Source: Bacteroidaceae bacterium
GTDB lineage: Bacteria > Bacteroidota > Bacteroidia > Bacteroidales > Bacteroidaceae
Reading direction: 5' to 3'
Length of the DNA: 34,775 nt
Assembly: GCA_017617335.1 (NCBI GenBank)
Contig: JAFZWK010000016.1
Location: 1-34,775 of the forward strand
Part shown: piece by piece, positions 34,315 through 34,775 of the stretch
How the letters are laid out: each line of letters begins with the position of its first letter
Numbering within the stretch: the first letter of the stretch is position 1
Notes under the pieces: generated by a model
The model's input: only the letters and a program-made list of their open reading frames with translations
Told to the model about the DNA's origin: nothing
Database searches by the model: none
Made by a program: the position numbers and the translations under genes

Positions 34315-34345
34315 TTTGGCGGTTCGAAAAATATACCTAATTTTG
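34315..34345 (+). promoter_or_regulatory. promoter of the tRNA cluster
   Basis: TTTG (34315-34318), a 19-base spacer and TAATTTTG (34338-34345) match the Bacteroidota consensus fully. The first tRNA begins 43 bases after the -7 element. The same transcript probably continues past the right edge. Confidence 0.78.
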
Positions 34346-34388
34346 CAGCCGTTTAGACGTGTTCGTATGCATCCGAGCGTCTGCAAAT

Positions 34389-34462
34389 GCCTCTTTAGCT
34401 CAGTTGGCCAGAGCACGTGATTTGTAATCTCGGGGTCGTTGGTTCGAATCCGACAAGAGGCT
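34389..34462 (+). tRNA. tRNA-Thr (anticodon TGT)
   Basis: The full cloverleaf is present: acceptor GCCTCTT pairs with AAGAGGC, the D stem is GCTC/GAGC, the T stem is GTTGG/CCGAC with loop TTCGAAT, and the discriminator is T at 34462. The anticodon loop TTTGTAA gives TGT, for Thr. The anticodon stem has a T-T mismatch at its third pair (CGTGA with TCTCG). CCA is not encoded. Confidence 0.95.
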
Positions 34463-34499
34463 CCTCCGCCAGGGGTGGCGGTGTGAAAGATTAGAGTAA

Positions 34500-34582
34500 G
34501 GGTGGTTACCAGAGTGGCCAAATGGGGCAGACTGTAAATCTGCTGGCTTTCGCCTTCGGTGGTTCGAATCCATCACCACCCA
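34500..34582 (+). tRNA. tRNA-Tyr (anticodon GTA)
   Basis: Acceptor GGGTGGT pairs with ACCACCC, the anticodon loop CTGTAAA gives GTA, and the T stem is GGTGG/CCATC around TTCGAAT. The long variable arm (between 34550 and 34558) makes it 83 bases, as expected for a class II tRNA. CCA is not encoded. Confidence 0.96.
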
Positions 34583-34605
34583 CACCGTTTCGGTACAGAG
34601 ATGAT

Positions 34606-34678
34606 GCGGAAGTAGCTCAGTCGATAGAGCACTAGCCTTCCAAGCTGGGGGTCGCGGGTTTGAGCCCCGTCTTCCGCT
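34606..34678 (+). tRNA. tRNA-Gly (anticodon TCC)
   Basis: Acceptor GCGGAAG pairs with CTTCCGC, the anticodon stem is CTAGC/GCTGG, and loop CTTCCAA gives TCC. It has 73 bases with discriminator T at 34678. CCA is not encoded. Confidence 0.96.
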
Positions 34679-34698
34679 CACAGATAGAAACAGGTGTT

Positions 34699-34770
<72 letters not shown>

Positions 34771-34775
34771 CAAGA

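Overview
The window looks like chromosome from a member of the Bacteroidales, most likely Prevotellaceae. The evidence is a gldKLMN-type type IX secretion (T9SS) operon, promoters of the Bacteroidota form TTTG-N19-21-TAnnTTTG in front of at least seven transcription units, start sites mostly without Shine-Dalgarno sequences, and the order rpsU - xer recombinase - hpf - tRNA-Thr/Tyr/Gly/Thr. From memory that order precedes tuf in this order of bacteria. The species cannot be fixed from the sequence alone.

Layout. 1-215 holds the tail of an upstream reading frame and an intrinsic terminator. 246-6520 is the T9SS core operon porP-gldK-gldL-gldM-gldN, followed closely by priA (to 9013). A membrane-bound HD-domain phosphodiesterase (9015-11081, minus) converges on priA with one base between stop codons and diverges from gltX. 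gltX and waaA (Kdo transferase) run rightward to 14001. pepP and a gamma-class carbonic anhydrase form a leftward pair (16434 to 14053).

16588-28182 is a secreted glycan-degradation region: a GH32 fructanase, a multidomain esterase, a 1274-residue CotH/dockerin protein, a small cohesin-like protein, malate dehydrogenase (housekeeping) and a GH92 alpha-mannosidase. The esterase, the CotH protein and the small protein all end in a T9SS-type C-terminal sorting tail, so this window carries both the secretion machine and probable cargo. A 1350-residue MG2-like surface or periplasmic protein follows (28314-32366). The right end (32729-34770) is translational: bS21, a Xer recombinase, ribosome hibernation factor HPF and four tRNAs.

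The least explained signals are intergenic. An 11-base core, TCAACGTGTTG, recurs with an exact 22-base period in two separate gaps (18389-18487 and 32581-32635), each array ending about 93-100 bases before a promoter; solo copies lie at 18281 and 20195. A 145-base element with 28-bp inverted ends sits at 32378-32522. hpf carries a perfect Shine-Dalgarno sequence in a genome that otherwise hardly uses them. gldL has seven 18-bp in-frame tandem repeats.
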